Source of the DNA: Saccharomonospora amisosensis
GTDB lineage: Bacteria; Actinomycetota; Actinomycetes; Mycobacteriales; Pseudonocardiaceae
Assembly: GCF_011761185.1 (NCBI RefSeq)
Contig: NZ_JAAOYM010000001.1
Coordinates: 4,588,001 to 4,652,000, forward strand
DNA: 64,000 nucleotides
Direction: 5' to 3'
Position numbers and translations under genes: made by a program. Under the pieces are notes generated by a model. That model did no database searches. It saw only the letters and a program-made list of their open reading frames with translations, and was not told the origin of the DNA. Below are positions 38,236-46,811 of the stretch, in pieces. Each line of letters starts with the position of its first letter. The first letter of the stretch is position 1.

Positions 38236-40104
38236 CTACTCCACCGTCACCGACTTCGCCAGGTTCCTCGGCTTGTCGACGTCATACCCCCGGCTCTTGG
38301 CGATCTCGGCGGCCAACACCTGCAGCGGCACGGTGGACACCAGCGGCTGCAGCAAGGTCGGCACCGCGGGCACCTCGATGAGTTCGTCGGCGAAAGGACG
38401 CACCCGCTCGTCGCCCTCCTCCGCGATGACAATCGTCCGCGCACCACGGGCCTGGATCTCACTGATGTTGGACACCAGCTTGGCGTGCAACACCGCTCTG
38501 CCCTTCGGCGATGGCATGACCACCACGACGGGCAGGCCCTGTTCGATCAGCGCGATGGGGCCGTGCTTGAGTTCACCCGCCGCGAAACCCTCGGCGTGCA
38601 TGTAGGCCAGTTCCTTGAGTTTCAGCGCCCCTTCGAGTGCGACTGGGAACCCGACGTGCCTGCCGAGGAAGAGCACGGCCTTGGAGTCGGCCATACGCCG
38701 CGCCAGCTCCCGTACATACTCCATCGTAGACAGTGCCTTGTGGACAGCCGAAGGCATCGCCTCCAACTCGGCGAACTCGCGGGCCACCTCATCGGGGTAC
38801 TTGGTGCCTCTGGCCTGCGCGAGCGCGAGCCCGACGAGGTAGTTGGCCGCGATCTGGGCAAGGAAGGCCTTGGTGGAAGCAACCCCGATCTCCGGGCCTG
38901 CATGTGTGTAGAGCACCGCGTCCGACTCGCGCGGGATCTGCGCGCCGTTGGTGTTGCAGACAGCCAGCACCCTGGCCTTCTGCTCACGGGCGTGCCGCAC
39001 GGCCTCCAGCGTGTCGGCGGTCTCACCGGACTGCGACACGGCGACGACAAGGGTGTCGCGGTCGAGCACCGGGTCCCGATAGCGGAACTCGCTGGCCAGT
39101 TCGACCTCGACCGGCAACCGGCACCAATGCTCGATGGCGTATTTCGCGACAAGACCCGAGTGATACGCCGAACCGCACGCGACAACGAATACCTTGTCGA
39201 CGTCACGCAGGTCCTGTTCGGAAAGCCGCTGCTCGTCGAGTACGACCCGGCCCGACTGGAAGTGCCCGCGCAACGTGTTGGCAAGCGCGTCCGGCTGCTC
39301 CTCGATCTCCTTCAGCATGAAGTACTCATGGCCGCCCTTTTCGGCGGCTGACAGGTCCCAGTCGACCCTGAACGGCTTGCCCTGCGCCGGTTCGCCGGCG
39401 AAGTCGGTGATCTCGTAACCCTGTCTGCTGATGGTGACGACCTGGTCCTGGCCAAGCTCCACGGCTTCGCGGGTGTGCTCGATGAAGGCAGCGACGTCGG
39501 AGGCGACAAAGGTCTCGCCCGTGCCGACACCCACCACAAGAGGTGACGACCTGCGCGCGGCGACCACAAGGTCCGGCTGTTCGGCGTGGGTCACCACGAG
39601 GGTGAAGGCGCCCTCGAGGCGGCGACAGACGGAGCGCACGCTTGCCGAGAGGTCACCCTTCGTCTCACCCTCGGCGTAGGCCATTCCGATGAGGTGGGCG
39701 GCGGTCTCGGTGTCGGTATCGCTGCGCAGCTCGACCCCCATATCCTCGAGTTCGGCGCGCAACGAGGCGAAGTTCTCGATGATCCCGTTGTGCACGACGG
39801 CGACGCGCCCCTCGGCGTCGCGATGTGGGTGGGAGTTGCGGTCGATCGGTGCACCATGGGTCGCCCAGCGGGTGTGGCCCATGCCCGCGGTACCCGCGAA
39901 ACCGGTGCGGCCTGCTTCGTCGAGGGCGGCCTCGAGGTTGGCGAGACGACCTGCCTTGCGTTCGACGGTGAGACCGCCGAGCCCGGCGAGCACCGCGATT
40001 CCTGCGGAGTCGTAGCCGCGATACTCCATTCGTCGCAGGCCGCCAAGGATTACTCCGAGTGCCTGCCGGTGGCCGACATATCCCACGATTCCACACACGC
40101 CCAT
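38236..40104 (-). CDS. glmS: Glutamine-fructose-6-phosphate aminotransferase
   Basis: 622 residues. Makes glucosamine-6-phosphate for peptidoglycan. MCGIVGY-type start, here preceded by Met-Gly-Val so that Cys4 would be the N-terminal nucleophile after processing. RRMEYRGYDSAG, GHTRWATHG and the HNGIIENF segment form the glutaminase. Two SIS domains follow (VVACGSAYHSGLVAKY, VSQSGETADTLEA, and GRHVGFPVALEGALKLKEL), ending in KSVTVE. No ribozyme-like leader is seen in the 111 bp upstream. Confidence 0.97.
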   Translation of the reverse strand: MGVCGIVGYVGHRQALGVILGGLRRMEYRGYDSAGIAVLAGLGGLTVERKAGRLANLEAALDEAGRTGFAGTAGMGHTRWATHGAPIDRNSHPHRDAEGRVAVVHNGIIENFASLRAELEDMGVELRSDTDTETAAHLIGMAYAEGETKGDLSASVRSVCRRLEGAFTLVVTHAEQPDLVVAARRSSPLVVGVGTGETFVASDVAAFIEHTREAVELGQDQVVTISRQGYEITDFAGEPAQGKPFRVDWDLSAAEKGGHEYFMLKEIEEQPDALANTLRGHFQSGRVVLDEQRLSEQDLRDVDKVFVVACGSAYHSGLVAKYAIEHWCRLPVEVELASEFRYRDPVLDRDTLVVAVSQSGETADTLEAVRHAREQKARVLAVCNTNGAQIPRESDAVLYTHAGPEIGVASTKAFLAQIAANYLVGLALAQARGTKYPDEVAREFAELEAMPSAVHKALSTMEYVRELARRMADSKAVLFLGRHVGFPVALEGALKLKELAYMHAEGFAAGELKHGPIALIEQGLPVVVVMPSPKGRAVLHAKLVSNISEIQARGARTIVIAEEGDERVRPFADELIEVPAVPTLLQPLVSTVPLQVLAAEIAKSRGYDVDKPRNLAKSVTVE

Positions 40105-40152
40105 CAGCGTAACGACACACTGTTACGACGCATCCCGGGCTCGCGCTCACCG

Positions 40153-40170
40153 CGTTTTGCCCGCTAAACG
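40153..40170. repeat. 18-bp palindromic repeat, copy 10
   Basis: CGTTTTGCCCGCTAAACG, between the divergent glmS and alpha/beta-hydrolase genes, 45 bp from the hydrolase start and 48 bp from that of glmS. Confidence 0.85.
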
Positions 40171-40215
40171 CGTCCTTGGGTGGTCTTGCGCGGCTGGTCG
40201 GCTACCCTGCCTGCC

Positions 40216-41028
40216 ATGGCCAGTAAGCCCAAGCGGTTACTCGAGCAGCTGTCGTTCCCAGGGCCGCACGAGGTACTGCGGGGCGACCTCGCGCTCGTGG
40301 GCCTTCCGGGGGTCGTGTTCACCCCCCGTGCAGGCCTCGGCCTTCCCGCGATCTCCTTCGGTCACGGGTGGCTGCAGCCACCTGGCCGCTACCGGGACCT
40401 GCTGCGCCACCTCGCCAGCTGGGGGATCGTCGCCGCCGCGCCGGCGACCCAACTGGGGCCACTGCCTTCACATCGGCTGTTCGCCTCCGACCTGCGCTCG
40501 ACGCTCGACATAGTGAGCGGCGTGCGGCTCGGGCCGGACGGTATCAGCGTCGATCCCGGCAAGCTCGGCGTCGCGGGCCACTCGACCGGTGGCGGAGCCG
40601 CCGTCCTCGCCGCTGCGGAACCCGGCCCGCAGGTCAAGGCCGTTGCTACGGTCGCCGCGGCGCAGACCATCCCAGCCGCCACGACCGCGGCCCGCGACAT
40701 CCACGTGCCAGGCATGCACCTGGCGGCCGACGAAGACCTCGTCGCCCCAACCCGCGGCAACGCAGAGGCAATCGCACGCGCATGGGGCGGTCCCGTTCAG
40801 CTGCGCACACTGCGCAAGTCCTCACACCTCGGCGTCACTGAAGGTATGCACTGGAGCCAGCCGCTGCTGCACGGCAAGCCACATCGCGCCACCCAGCGCG
40901 TCGTCCGGGCATTGTTCACAGCGTTCTTCCTCACCGAACTCACCGGCGACAACACCTACCGGCCGCTGCTGGAGGCCGACCTCAAACCCGCCCAGCTCGC
41001 GCTACACACAGAGCCCACGCTCAGTTGA
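40216..41028 (+). CDS. Alpha/beta hydrolase, dienelactone-hydrolase/chlorophyllase-like
   Basis: 270 residues from ATG 40216. Short form of the fold: PAISFGHGWLQPPGRYRDLLRHLASWGIVAAAP, nucleophile GHSTGGGAAVLAA, ADEDLVAP with the acid, and KSSHLGVTEG with the catalytic His. No signal peptide. The stop overlaps that of the convergent ketosynthase-like gene by 8 bp. The substrate is unknown. It lies next to a KS/ACP cassette, so a thioesterase-like role is conceivable but it is on the other strand. Confidence 0.85.
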   Translation: MASKPKRLLEQLSFPGPHEVLRGDLALVGLPGVVFTPRAGLGLPAISFGHGWLQPPGRYRDLLRHLASWGIVAAAPATQLGPLPSHRLFASDLRSTLDIVSGVRLGPDGISVDPGKLGVAGHSTGGGAAVLAAAEPGPQVKAVATVAAAQTIPAATTAARDIHVPGMHLAADEDLVAPTRGNAEAIARAWGGPVQLRTLRKSSHLGVTEGMHWSQPLLHGKPHRATQRVVRALFTAFFLTELTGDNTYRPLLEADLKPAQLALHTEPTLS

Positions 41029-42016
41029 CCCGCAACAGCCCGCATCCGACGGCTCCGTCCGCATCCAGTGCCGTCACCAGACCCAGCCCCGGCTCGGCCA
41101 GCATCGCCACGAGCTGAAACGGCCCCACCGCGGCACCAAGGTCGCCGAGGTAGGCGCCCGGATCAAGTACTTTCGCGGGCATACCGCTGAGCGCTTCCTC
41201 GATCCCCATACGTTCGGCATCGGCAAGTCGGCCACCGGGCGCCGAAACCACCACGGTGTCCACGTCACCCGCCGCGCACCCACACCGAGCGAGAACGGAA
41301 CGGACGCACTCGACCAGCGCCGCGCGCAGGTCGCCGTCGACTGCCACTCTCGTCTCGACCCCGAGCACCTCGGCCAGCGGGTGCCGTGCCAGGCCCGGCG
41401 GCTCCAGCAGCATCACCGCCGCTCCTTCACCGGGCGGGCGGTCTCCGTCGCGATGCCACTCCAACCATGCCCGTGGGATGCTGCACTCCTCCGCCGCGCC
41501 ACACACCACCGCACCGGCCCTGCCCGTGACCAGTAGCCGCGCCGCGTACCGCAGCCCGCTCAGGCCAGACATCCGGCCACCGGCGATTGTGGAGTTCGGG
41601 CCGCGCAGCCCGTGCCAGATCGCCACCTGACTCGCGGCGCTGTTCATAAGCGCGTACGGCATCATGGCCGGATTGACGAAGTACGGTTTGCGTCGGGTGA
41701 GCGAGTCCCTCGTGAACGCCCACTGTGTCTGCGTGCTCCCTGAAGTGGTACCCAGTACGACACCCGTGAGCGGGTCGACCTCGACATCGGCCAGAAGGTC
41801 ACGTGCCACGGCGACCGCCAGTGCGCTGCACCGGTCCATCGAAGCGGTGCCCTTCTTGCCGAGGGCCTCCTCAACGACGAACTGTTCAGCAACCAAACCA
41901 CGCAACCGGGGATGCTGCTCGTCCAGCACGATCACCCGTGACCGCGTGGGGTCCAGCGCCGCGCGCCCCGACCCGCATGCCGAGATCGCCGACCATGCCG
42001 TGATCACCGCACGCAC
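41021..42016 (-). CDS. Ketosynthase-like protein without catalytic residues (KS-beta/CLF-like)
   Basis: 331 residues from GTG 42016, 4 bp after the ketosynthase stop. Thiolase fold: VVLGTTSGSTQTQWAF, PYALMNSAASQVAIWHGLRGPNSTI, GAGAVVCGAAEE, GEGAAVMLLE. The nucleophile Cys position is Arg or Gly (STIAGGRMSG), HGTGT is replaced by PGGRL, and the second His by Asp in LGDLGAAVG. It is inactive as a condensing enzyme and sits where type II polyketide systems have the chain-length factor. Last gene of the operon. Confidence 0.85.
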   Translation of the reverse strand: MRAVITAWSAISACGSGRAALDPTRSRVIVLDEQHPRLRGLVAEQFVVEEALGKKGTASMDRCSALAVAVARDLLADVEVDPLTGVVLGTTSGSTQTQWAFTRDSLTRRKPYFVNPAMMPYALMNSAASQVAIWHGLRGPNSTIAGGRMSGLSGLRYAARLLVTGRAGAVVCGAAEECSIPRAWLEWHRDGDRPPGEGAAVMLLEPPGLARHPLAEVLGVETRVAVDGDLRAALVECVRSVLARCGCAAGDVDTVVVSAPGGRLADAERMGIEEALSGMPAKVLDPGAYLGDLGAAVGPFQLVAMLAEPGLGLVTALDADGAVGCGLLRVN

Positions 42017-42020
42017 CGCG

Positions 42021-43229
42021 CTACCGCTTTCCAATGACAACGGTCGCGTTGTTACCGCCGAAGGCCAACCCGTTGTTCAACACAATCCGTGGATCACCGA
42101 GCACAGCTCGGTTGGGTACACAGTCGATGGCGCACTCGGGGTCGGTTTGCTCGTGGTTGATCGTCGGCGGAATGAAACCGTGCTTCAGCGCCAACGCGCA
42201 CGCCGCCGCGGCAAGCGCGCCCGCGGCACCCATCGTGTGCCCGAGCATCGACTTCACCGAGACCGTGCGTGGCACCCTCGGCCCGAACAGTTCGTGGATG
42301 GCCCCGCACTCGGTGACATCGTTGGCCTTCGTGCCCGTGCCGTGGGCACTGATCAGGTCCACCTCGTCCGGTGTGACGTCCGCGTCCAGCAGGGCCAGTT
42401 CCATGCAACGACGGACGCTGTCTCTGTCGGGAGCGACTTGATGTTGGGCATCGCAGTTGAGGCCGTAACCGAGGATCTCACCGTAACTGCGCGCGCCACG
42501 GGCTACTGCGGCTTCAACAGGCTCCAACAGCAGCATCGCACCGCCTTCCCCGGTCAGAATGCCACGGCGATCACTGTCGAAGGGGCGGCAGCGTCGCGGG
42601 TCGATGGCGCCGAGCCGGTAGAAACCGGTGAACGTCATCCGGCACATCGCGTCCGCGCCGCCGCACAACGCGAAGTCGGCCTCTCCTGTCCTCACCGCGT
42701 CGAAGCCGTTGCCGATCGCGTAGTTGCCAGCCGCGCAAGCCGTCGCGATCGTTGAAACCTCCACGTTGGACAGTTCAAGTTCGCGTGCCACCCCGGTGGC
42801 GAGCCTGCTGGCCACGACCCTGCGGGCCGCGTCCGGATCGATCATCTCCGGGCCCGAACGGATGAACCCCTCGGCTAGACGTTCGCCGTCGTCGGAGCCG
42901 CCGTCCGTGGTGCCCACCGAAATGATGCCTCGTGAGCCGATCAGGTCAGCTACGGTCAGGCCCGCGTCGGCGACCGCCATGCGTGCCGAAGCGATCGCGA
43001 ACTGGGCGGCCCGGCTCACCTCCGCCAGCGGCACCCGCCGCACCCATCGTGTGGGCTCGAACCCGCCGACCTCGCAACCGGTAGCGTGCGCGAATCCGGT
43101 GGTGTCGAAGGCATTGATCGGTCCCGCACCGCTTTGCCCGGCACGCAGGCTCTCCTGATACGCGTCGACGCCGATGCCTATGCTCGACACCACACCAAGA
43201 CCGGTGATCGCGACTCGGCGCATGCTCAT
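42021..43229 (-). CDS. Beta-ketoacyl-ACP synthase (KS-alpha/FabF type)
   Basis: 402 residues from ATG 43229, overlapping the ACP stop as TGATG. Decarboxylating Claisen condensing enzyme: VAITGLGVVSSIGIG start, nucleophile Cys165 in IATACAAGNYAIGN, GGADAMCRMTF, PFDSDRRGILTGEGGA, His in ISAHGTGTKAND, second His in SMLGHTMGAAGA, and NNGLAFGGNNA. The triad is complete. It is coupled with its own ACP upstream and an inactive partner downstream, which is a minimal type II PKS/FAS layout. No ketoreductase, cyclase or acyltransferase is adjacent. Confidence 0.93.
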   Translation of the reverse strand: MSMRRVAITGLGVVSSIGIGVDAYQESLRAGQSGAGPINAFDTTGFAHATGCEVGGFEPTRWVRRVPLAEVSRAAQFAIASARMAVADAGLTVADLIGSRGIISVGTTDGGSDDGERLAEGFIRSGPEMIDPDAARRVVASRLATGVARELELSNVEVSTIATACAAGNYAIGNGFDAVRTGEADFALCGGADAMCRMTFTGFYRLGAIDPRRCRPFDSDRRGILTGEGGAMLLLEPVEAAVARGARSYGEILGYGLNCDAQHQVAPDRDSVRRCMELALLDADVTPDEVDLISAHGTGTKANDVTECGAIHELFGPRVPRTVSVKSMLGHTMGAAGALAAAACALALKHGFIPPTINHEQTDPECAIDCVPNRAVLGDPRIVLNNGLAFGGNNATVVIGKR

Positions 43230-43477
43230 CACCCCAGGACCGCACTGAGCACTTCGTACACCCCGCGCAGATTCACCATCCGCTCGAGTTCGCTCTCGTC
43301 GATCTCCACGTCGAACTCGATTTCGAGGTGAGCCAGTAGTTCGATCAGCTTCATCGAGTCGGCACCGAGGTCGTCAGTGAACAGCTCGGTGTCGCCGACC
43401 CCCGCCTCGTCAACCTCCAGCACCCGGCACACGAGTTGTTTGATCTCCGTGGCGCGCCGCTCGACCACAGGGTTCAT
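43229..43477 (-). CDS. Acyl carrier protein
   Basis: 82 residues from ATG 43477, overlapping the previous stop by 4 bp (ATGA). Acidic four-helix protein with the phosphopantetheine site LGADSMKLIELLAHLE (Ser41), a long helix III (DESELERMVNLRGVYEVL), and pairing helix I EIKQLVCRVLEVD. It carries chains for the ketosynthase encoded next. It is not the housekeeping acpP by context. Confidence 0.93.
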   Translation of the reverse strand: MNPVVERRATEIKQLVCRVLEVDEAGVGDTELFTDDLGADSMKLIELLAHLEIEFDVEIDESELERMVNLRGVYEVLSAVLG

Positions 43478-43995
43478 TTGAGCCAACTGTTGTTCGAGAA
43501 ATCGTCGTCGTCGAAGGATTCCTCCACTCGATGCCGGGACCGGCGCGGTGGCGGGGGCGGCGGGGGCTGCACGGGTTCGGGATCGGGTGGAGGTGCGACC
43601 GAACGCGAGTACTTGCGCTCCTGCTTCGGCTCCGAGTGCTGGACCTCCGGTCGCGCATGCTGTTGCGGCGCCGGGGCAGGGCTCGCGGAATAGTCGGCGT
43701 AGCGCGCGAACTCGTCGGTCTGCTGATCGGCCTCTTCCGGGCCGAATCCCATGACGGTCTCCTTGCCGGACAGGGCCTTGTCCGTTGCCCAGCCACCCGC
43801 GTCGCGCTGCCTGCGGGTGAGTTCGCCGAGGTGTTTGGCCGCACGTTCGGCAACCGCGCCCTGCTTTTGCAGACTGTCTTTTGCTTGTTGTTTCACCGCG
43901 GCGGCGTGGCGTTCCCGCAGCGCTCGCCGATCCGCCAGTTCCCGGCTGATCCGGCCGAGTCGGGAGATGGCGGCCGCGGCCCTTCCCTCAGCCAT
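43474..43995 (-). CDS. Charged helical protein of the ESX-like/ACP-KS operon
   Basis: 173 residues, not recognised. The N-terminal ~75 residues are a basic amphipathic helix, possibly coiled coil (ISRLGRISRELADRRALRERHAAAVKQQ). The C-terminal half is Pro/Gln-rich with PEEADQQTDEFARY and a run of prolines, ending FDDDDFSNNSWLK. It contains no membrane helix. It connects the secretion-like genes to the ACP gene by an ATGA overlap, so it may be a chaperone or adaptor; that is inference only. Confidence 0.75.
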   Translation of the reverse strand: MAEGRAAAAISRLGRISRELADRRALRERHAAAVKQQAKDSLQKQGAVAERAAKHLGELTRRQRDAGGWATDKALSGKETVMGFGPEEADQQTDEFARYADYSASPAPAPQQHARPEVQHSEPKQERKYSRSVAPPPDPEPVQPPPPPPPRRSRHRVEESFDDDDFSNNSWLK

Positions 43996-44019
43996 GCGAA
44001 CTCCTCACGGTCGTGGCGG

Positions 44020-46344
44020 TCAACGATCGAACCGCACGGAACGGTCGACGTCGATGTCGCCATCCAACGAGCCACTGATCCTGCTACCGCCGGCGCTGTT
44101 GTCGAAGATCTCGCCGTCGATGCGGTAGGCGCTGCTACGTTCCTGGTCTCCGCCCTGGCCACCACCGGCGCCACCCATGGCTCCCATGCCGCCCATCATG
44201 CCCATTCCACCCCCGGCTGCCGTGCCGCCGCTCTGGGCGGGCGCGGCGGCAGGTGCCTCCCCCATCCCGCCTGGTGCGCTTCCCAGGCCTGCGCCCGCAG
44301 GGGTCGACTCGGCCACACCGGACCGCGGACCGCCGCCAACCGGCTCCTCGCCGCTGTCACCGGGACTGACCGCCGCGGCCTGCGCCCCTGTCGCATCGCT
44401 CCCGCCTGCGCCGACTCCGCCCACCGAACCGGCTTCGTCGCCACCGGAACCGGCGGCGACGGACCCGCCGGCACCTCCCTCGGACTCGGATGCGGTGCCG
44501 ACCTGCGAGGGCGCGGCCTCCGGCCGCGGCGGGTTCTCCGCAGGTGCGGGCATCGTTCGAAGTTGCTCGCGTGGCGTGCCACCGGCAGCACCGTCCCGCT
44601 GCTCCTCGCCAAGGGTGTAAGTCGTAGGCGGCGGGTTGCCGTCGTCGACGGTGACCCGGGTAGGCCCGTCCGGCCCTTCCGGCTGCTCAGCGGTGATTCG
44701 AAGGTCGCCGTCCTCGATATGGATCTTTCCGTCCGGGCCCGGCCGATAGACCTGCTCGCCGTCCTTCCCGCCTGGGCCGAACTCACCGGGCTCAGCCTGC
44801 GCCTGCTCGCCGGTGCCGAAGTCGAGCTTGTAGTCCTTGGGTTCGCCGGAGCCGTCGTCGACCGTGATGCCCATCTTGCCCTCGTCGTCGGGCTCGGTCA
44901 GTTCGAGCGTGTGATCACCCTTCTCGACGGTGAGGGTGTCCCGGTCGTCGCCAAGGTCCTTGATCGCCTCACCTGTCTCCGGGTCGATCGGGTACGGCTC
45001 GCCGGTCTCCGGATCAACCTCAAGTGGTTCACCGGTGACCGGGTTCTTTCCGTCCCCAGGCTGCTCCATCTCAGGCATCGACGGGGTACCACCACCGCTG
45101 GGGCCACCACCCCCGCCTCCGGTTCCGGGCCCCGCACCACCCGGAGCAGGGCCCGGGCCGCCACCGACCCCCTGGTCCCCGGGCTGCGGCCCCGCACCCG
45201 GGTCGGTCGGACCGGTCCCGCTGTCCTCGGGGAACTCGCTCTTGTACTCCTTGAGGTAGTTGTTGAGTTCTTCCCACGCTGTGTCGACGGCTTCCTTCGT
45301 GTCGTCGCACACCTGCGTGAACCGCTGAAAGAGGTTGTCGTAGAGGTCTGGGTTCCAGGAGTTCCTGATCCAGGTCTTGCACTGCTCGATGGTGTAAGTC
45401 TTGTTGCCATCGTTGAGGCCACAGTCGTCGGCGCGGATGGTGGGCTCGATATTGCTGCCGGTCTCGGCGTCCACCCAGGCGGCCACCTCGAGAATCTCGT
45501 CCTGCGAGTCGAACTCACCGCGTGCCAGCTTCATCACCTTGCGGGCGGTGTCGGGTAGCGCGCTGCCGACGGTGGGTGTGTAGAGCGAGAGCACCTCGTC
45601 GGCCTTGTACTTGCACGCCTCATAGATGGTCTGCACCGTGGCTTCGATGACCTCGGCGCCCCCCTTGAGAGAGTCCAGCAGCTCCCTGGTGTTCGGCGCG
45701 ATGTCCTCGCTGTACTTCTGGTAGGAAGCGTTGGCACCATCACCGGTCCAGTCCTTGTACAGCGAGTTGAGGTTCGACTCCGTGGTGCCGTGCAATTCCT
45801 CGAGCACCGAGTGTGCGTCGCGCAACCGCTGCGCCTCGTCGAGGAACTTCTTGAAGTCGATCCCGCGTTGTTCGTCGAACCGCTTCTGGATGTCTTCCTG
45901 GAAGTTCAGCGGCCCGTCGATATGCCTGCAATCACCGGGAACCTCACCGTCGATCGGCAGGAACTCCTCGAACACGTACAACGCGTCCTTGGCCAGGTCG
46001 AACAGCTCGTCCGAGTTGCCAACACCCGAACCGCCCTCACCAGGTGCCTGCGCACTATCCAGCTCGGACTGATTCGAACCGATCCGTTCCTCGTACTGTC
46101 GGCCGACGTAGCTCGCGTTCTCCGACTCTTGCCTGGCCCTGTCGTAAACCGCGTCGGTGTCAACGAAGGCATTGGTGTCGGCGAACGGTGACGGGCTGAC
46201 GTTGTACCGGTCGTAGTACCCCATGGCCTCGTCGTTCACTTCGCCGCCGCGCGCGTAGGCGGAAAGCACCAACTGTTTGGTGTCGGCCGAGACGTAGGGA
46301 TCCTCCAGGATCGCCTTCGTTTCCTCCCAGGTCTTCTCGCTCAC
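44020..46344 (-). CDS. Large WXG-like protein with acidic Gly/Pro-rich C-terminus
   Basis: 774 residues. The N-terminal ~385 residues are helical and polar, with a W-x-G turn near DWTGDGANASYQKY, a four-Cys region (DDCGLNDG, EQCKTWIRN, TQVCDD) and no membrane helix. The middle has an acidic tandem motif (NPVTGEPLEVDPETGEPYPIDPETGEA) and beta-rich sections. The C-terminal 200 residues are Gly/Ala-rich, with MGMMGGMGAMGG. It resembles EspB/PPE-like secreted type VII proteins in design, but I recognise no family. It overlaps the upstream small gene by ATGA. Confidence 0.8.
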   Translation of the reverse strand: MSEKTWEETKAILEDPYVSADTKQLVLSAYARGGEVNDEAMGYYDRYNVSPSPFADTNAFVDTDAVYDRARQESENASYVGRQYEERIGSNQSELDSAQAPGEGGSGVGNSDELFDLAKDALYVFEEFLPIDGEVPGDCRHIDGPLNFQEDIQKRFDEQRGIDFKKFLDEAQRLRDAHSVLEELHGTTESNLNSLYKDWTGDGANASYQKYSEDIAPNTRELLDSLKGGAEVIEATVQTIYEACKYKADEVLSLYTPTVGSALPDTARKVMKLARGEFDSQDEILEVAAWVDAETGSNIEPTIRADDCGLNDGNKTYTIEQCKTWIRNSWNPDLYDNLFQRFTQVCDDTKEAVDTAWEELNNYLKEYKSEFPEDSGTGPTDPGAGPQPGDQGVGGGPGPAPGGAGPGTGGGGGGPSGGGTPSMPEMEQPGDGKNPVTGEPLEVDPETGEPYPIDPETGEAIKDLGDDRDTLTVEKGDHTLELTEPDDEGKMGITVDDGSGEPKDYKLDFGTGEQAQAEPGEFGPGGKDGEQVYRPGPDGKIHIEDGDLRITAEQPEGPDGPTRVTVDDGNPPPTTYTLGEEQRDGAAGGTPREQLRTMPAPAENPPRPEAAPSQVGTASESEGGAGGSVAAGSGGDEAGSVGGVGAGGSDATGAQAAAVSPGDSGEEPVGGGPRSGVAESTPAGAGLGSAPGGMGEAPAAAPAQSGGTAAGGGMGMMGGMGAMGGAGGGQGGDQERSSAYRIDGEIFDNSAGGSRISGSLDGDIDVDRSVRFDR

Positions 46345-46715
46345 ATCCCGCTCCCCGACTGTGCTACTGAGGAGGACTGCTCGGCCTCAGCAGCCGCGTA
46401 CTGTTGACCCGCGCTGCCGATCGACGTCGCCAGGGAGATCAACGCGGTGCACATCGCGCCCGCACCTTTACCCAGTTCCTCGATGGAGGCCGTGAAGTCC
46501 GTCGCCCACTGACCGTGCTCGGCGCCGAAATCGGCTTCTGCGACCTTCGTGGGTGCGAGGCCCTCCACCTCGCCCTGCGCGGTTTCCGCTGCGTCATGGA
46601 TGGCCTGCGACTGACGCGCGAGCGTGCCCGTTTCAGCCGTGTAGCCGCTCGGTGCGCCGACCCCCGAGCCTCCCGCGCTCTGCCCCGGTACGCTGATACG
46701 ACTACCTTCGTTCAT
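46341..46715 (-). CDS. Small ESX-type helical protein with YxxxE signal
   Basis: 124 residues from ATG 46715 (GGAGGT upstream). Low-complexity Gly/Ser N-terminus, then two helices separated at HGQWATDF, and a C-terminal QQYAAAEAEQSSS with the Y-x-x-x-E export signal of type VII substrates. There is no exact W-x-G; W is followed by Ala-Thr. It looks like an EspC- or PE-like partner of the 774-residue protein encoded next. First gene of the six-gene operon, lying about 100 bp from the IS110 element. Confidence 0.75.
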   Translation of the reverse strand: MNEGSRISVPGQSAGGSGVGAPSGYTAETGTLARQSQAIHDAAETAQGEVEGLAPTKVAEADFGAEHGQWATDFTASIEELGKGAGAMCTALISLATSIGSAGQQYAAAEAEQSSSVAQSGSGM

Positions 46716-46811
46716 GGCCGGGACCTCCGGGGAACGCTTTGTTCGCTTGTCCTGCGAGGACTGTCGTGAGACGGCGTCCCTGGAGGTTTCAGCCGGAGGC
46801 TTGTCATCTCG

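Noticed and set aside
43531-45558. 675-codon plus-strand frame opposite the 774-residue protein
   Set aside because: Low-complexity antisense translation. The minus-strand gene is coupled to its neighbours by ATGA overlaps.
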